Assembly: GCA_026225255.1 (NCBI GenBank)
Contig: JAMFSJ010000036.1
Location: 1 to 64,000, forward strand
Source of the DNA: Methylacidimicrobium fagopyrum
Lineage (GTDB): Bacteria; Verrucomicrobiota; Verrucomicrobiia; Limisphaerales; UBA11358
DNA length: 64,000 nucleotides
Reading direction: 5' to 3'
The position numbers and the translations under genes are program-made. Below, piece after piece: positions 63,891 through 64,000 of this stretch (position 1 is the stretch's first letter; every line of letters begins with the position of its first letter). A model generated the notes under the pieces. That model did no database searches and had not been told where the DNA came from. It worked only from the letters and a program-made list of their open reading frames with translations.

Positions 63891-64000
63891 CGCGCGAATT
63901 CCAGCGGCCCGCCTTCAAATCCTGCGCTCAAAGCGCTTGGCCGACGGCTGACATTCGCACATTTTCCGGCTGGCAATTCGCCGCACCACGATAATTTCGC

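Overview
The window looks like a chromosomal segment of a free-living Verrucomicrobiota bacterium, probably of the Limisphaerales/Pedosphaera group. This is an inference from two prepilin-like proteins with a C-terminal H-X9-DG-type end, a TIGR03790 protein, large secreted beta-rich proteins, and several families of short palindromic repeats. Nearly all of it is protein-coding. No tRNA, rRNA, CRISPR array, insertion sequence or prophage was seen.

Layout. 1-3.1 kb: yidD (cut by the window edge), rnpA and rpmH on the minus strand, diverging from a KimA-type potassium transporter that sits behind a ydaO-type c-di-AMP riboswitch. 3.1-5.0 kb: rpoD. 5.4-13.4 kb: a translation operon read on the minus strand, nusA-infB-rbfA-nrnA-[RlaP-type nucleotidyltransferase]-truB-ribF. 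13.9-15.6 kb: a prepilin-like gene and class II fba. 15.9-23.5 kb: an ECF sigma factor and membrane anti-sigma candidate, followed by a 1499-residue secreted protein with CsgG-like and EF-hand regions, a secreted orphan and a CsgG/LpoB-like protein. 23.5-30.2 kb: cell-wall and envelope enzymes (PBP4-type carboxypeptidase, AONS-like PLP enzyme, NagX/HGSNAT-like membrane acyltransferase, class-A-like serine hydrolase, LD-carboxypeptidase). 30.2-37.5 kb: a Ski2-like helicase and a RapA-like helicase flanking an FG-GAP protein. 37.6-45.1 kb: htpG, then a receiver protein, a porin, a cupredoxin and a hybrid histidine kinase. 45.3-49.5 kb: a MoxR-DUF58-DUF4129 set. 49.6-64 kb: a small basic repeat protein, TIGR03790 protein, mnmG, a redoxin plus DsbD pair, a 1085-residue Calx-beta-like secreted protein next to a prepilin-like gene, a dipeptide epimerase and a small UVR-like protein.

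The strongest unusual observations are: (1) the same 53-residue palindromic repeat inserted in frame, in the same orientation and reading frame, in two unrelated helicase genes; (2) a ydaO-type riboswitch in front of the potassium transporter, with an NrnA-type phosphodiesterase nearby; (3) the ECF sigma/anti-sigma/CsgG/EF-hand locus; (4) a small receiver protein that appears to be an internally deleted copy of the nearby hybrid kinase; and (5) an RNA-repair-type nucleotidyltransferase tightly embedded in the translation operon. All functional calls come from reading motifs by eye; no database search was run.
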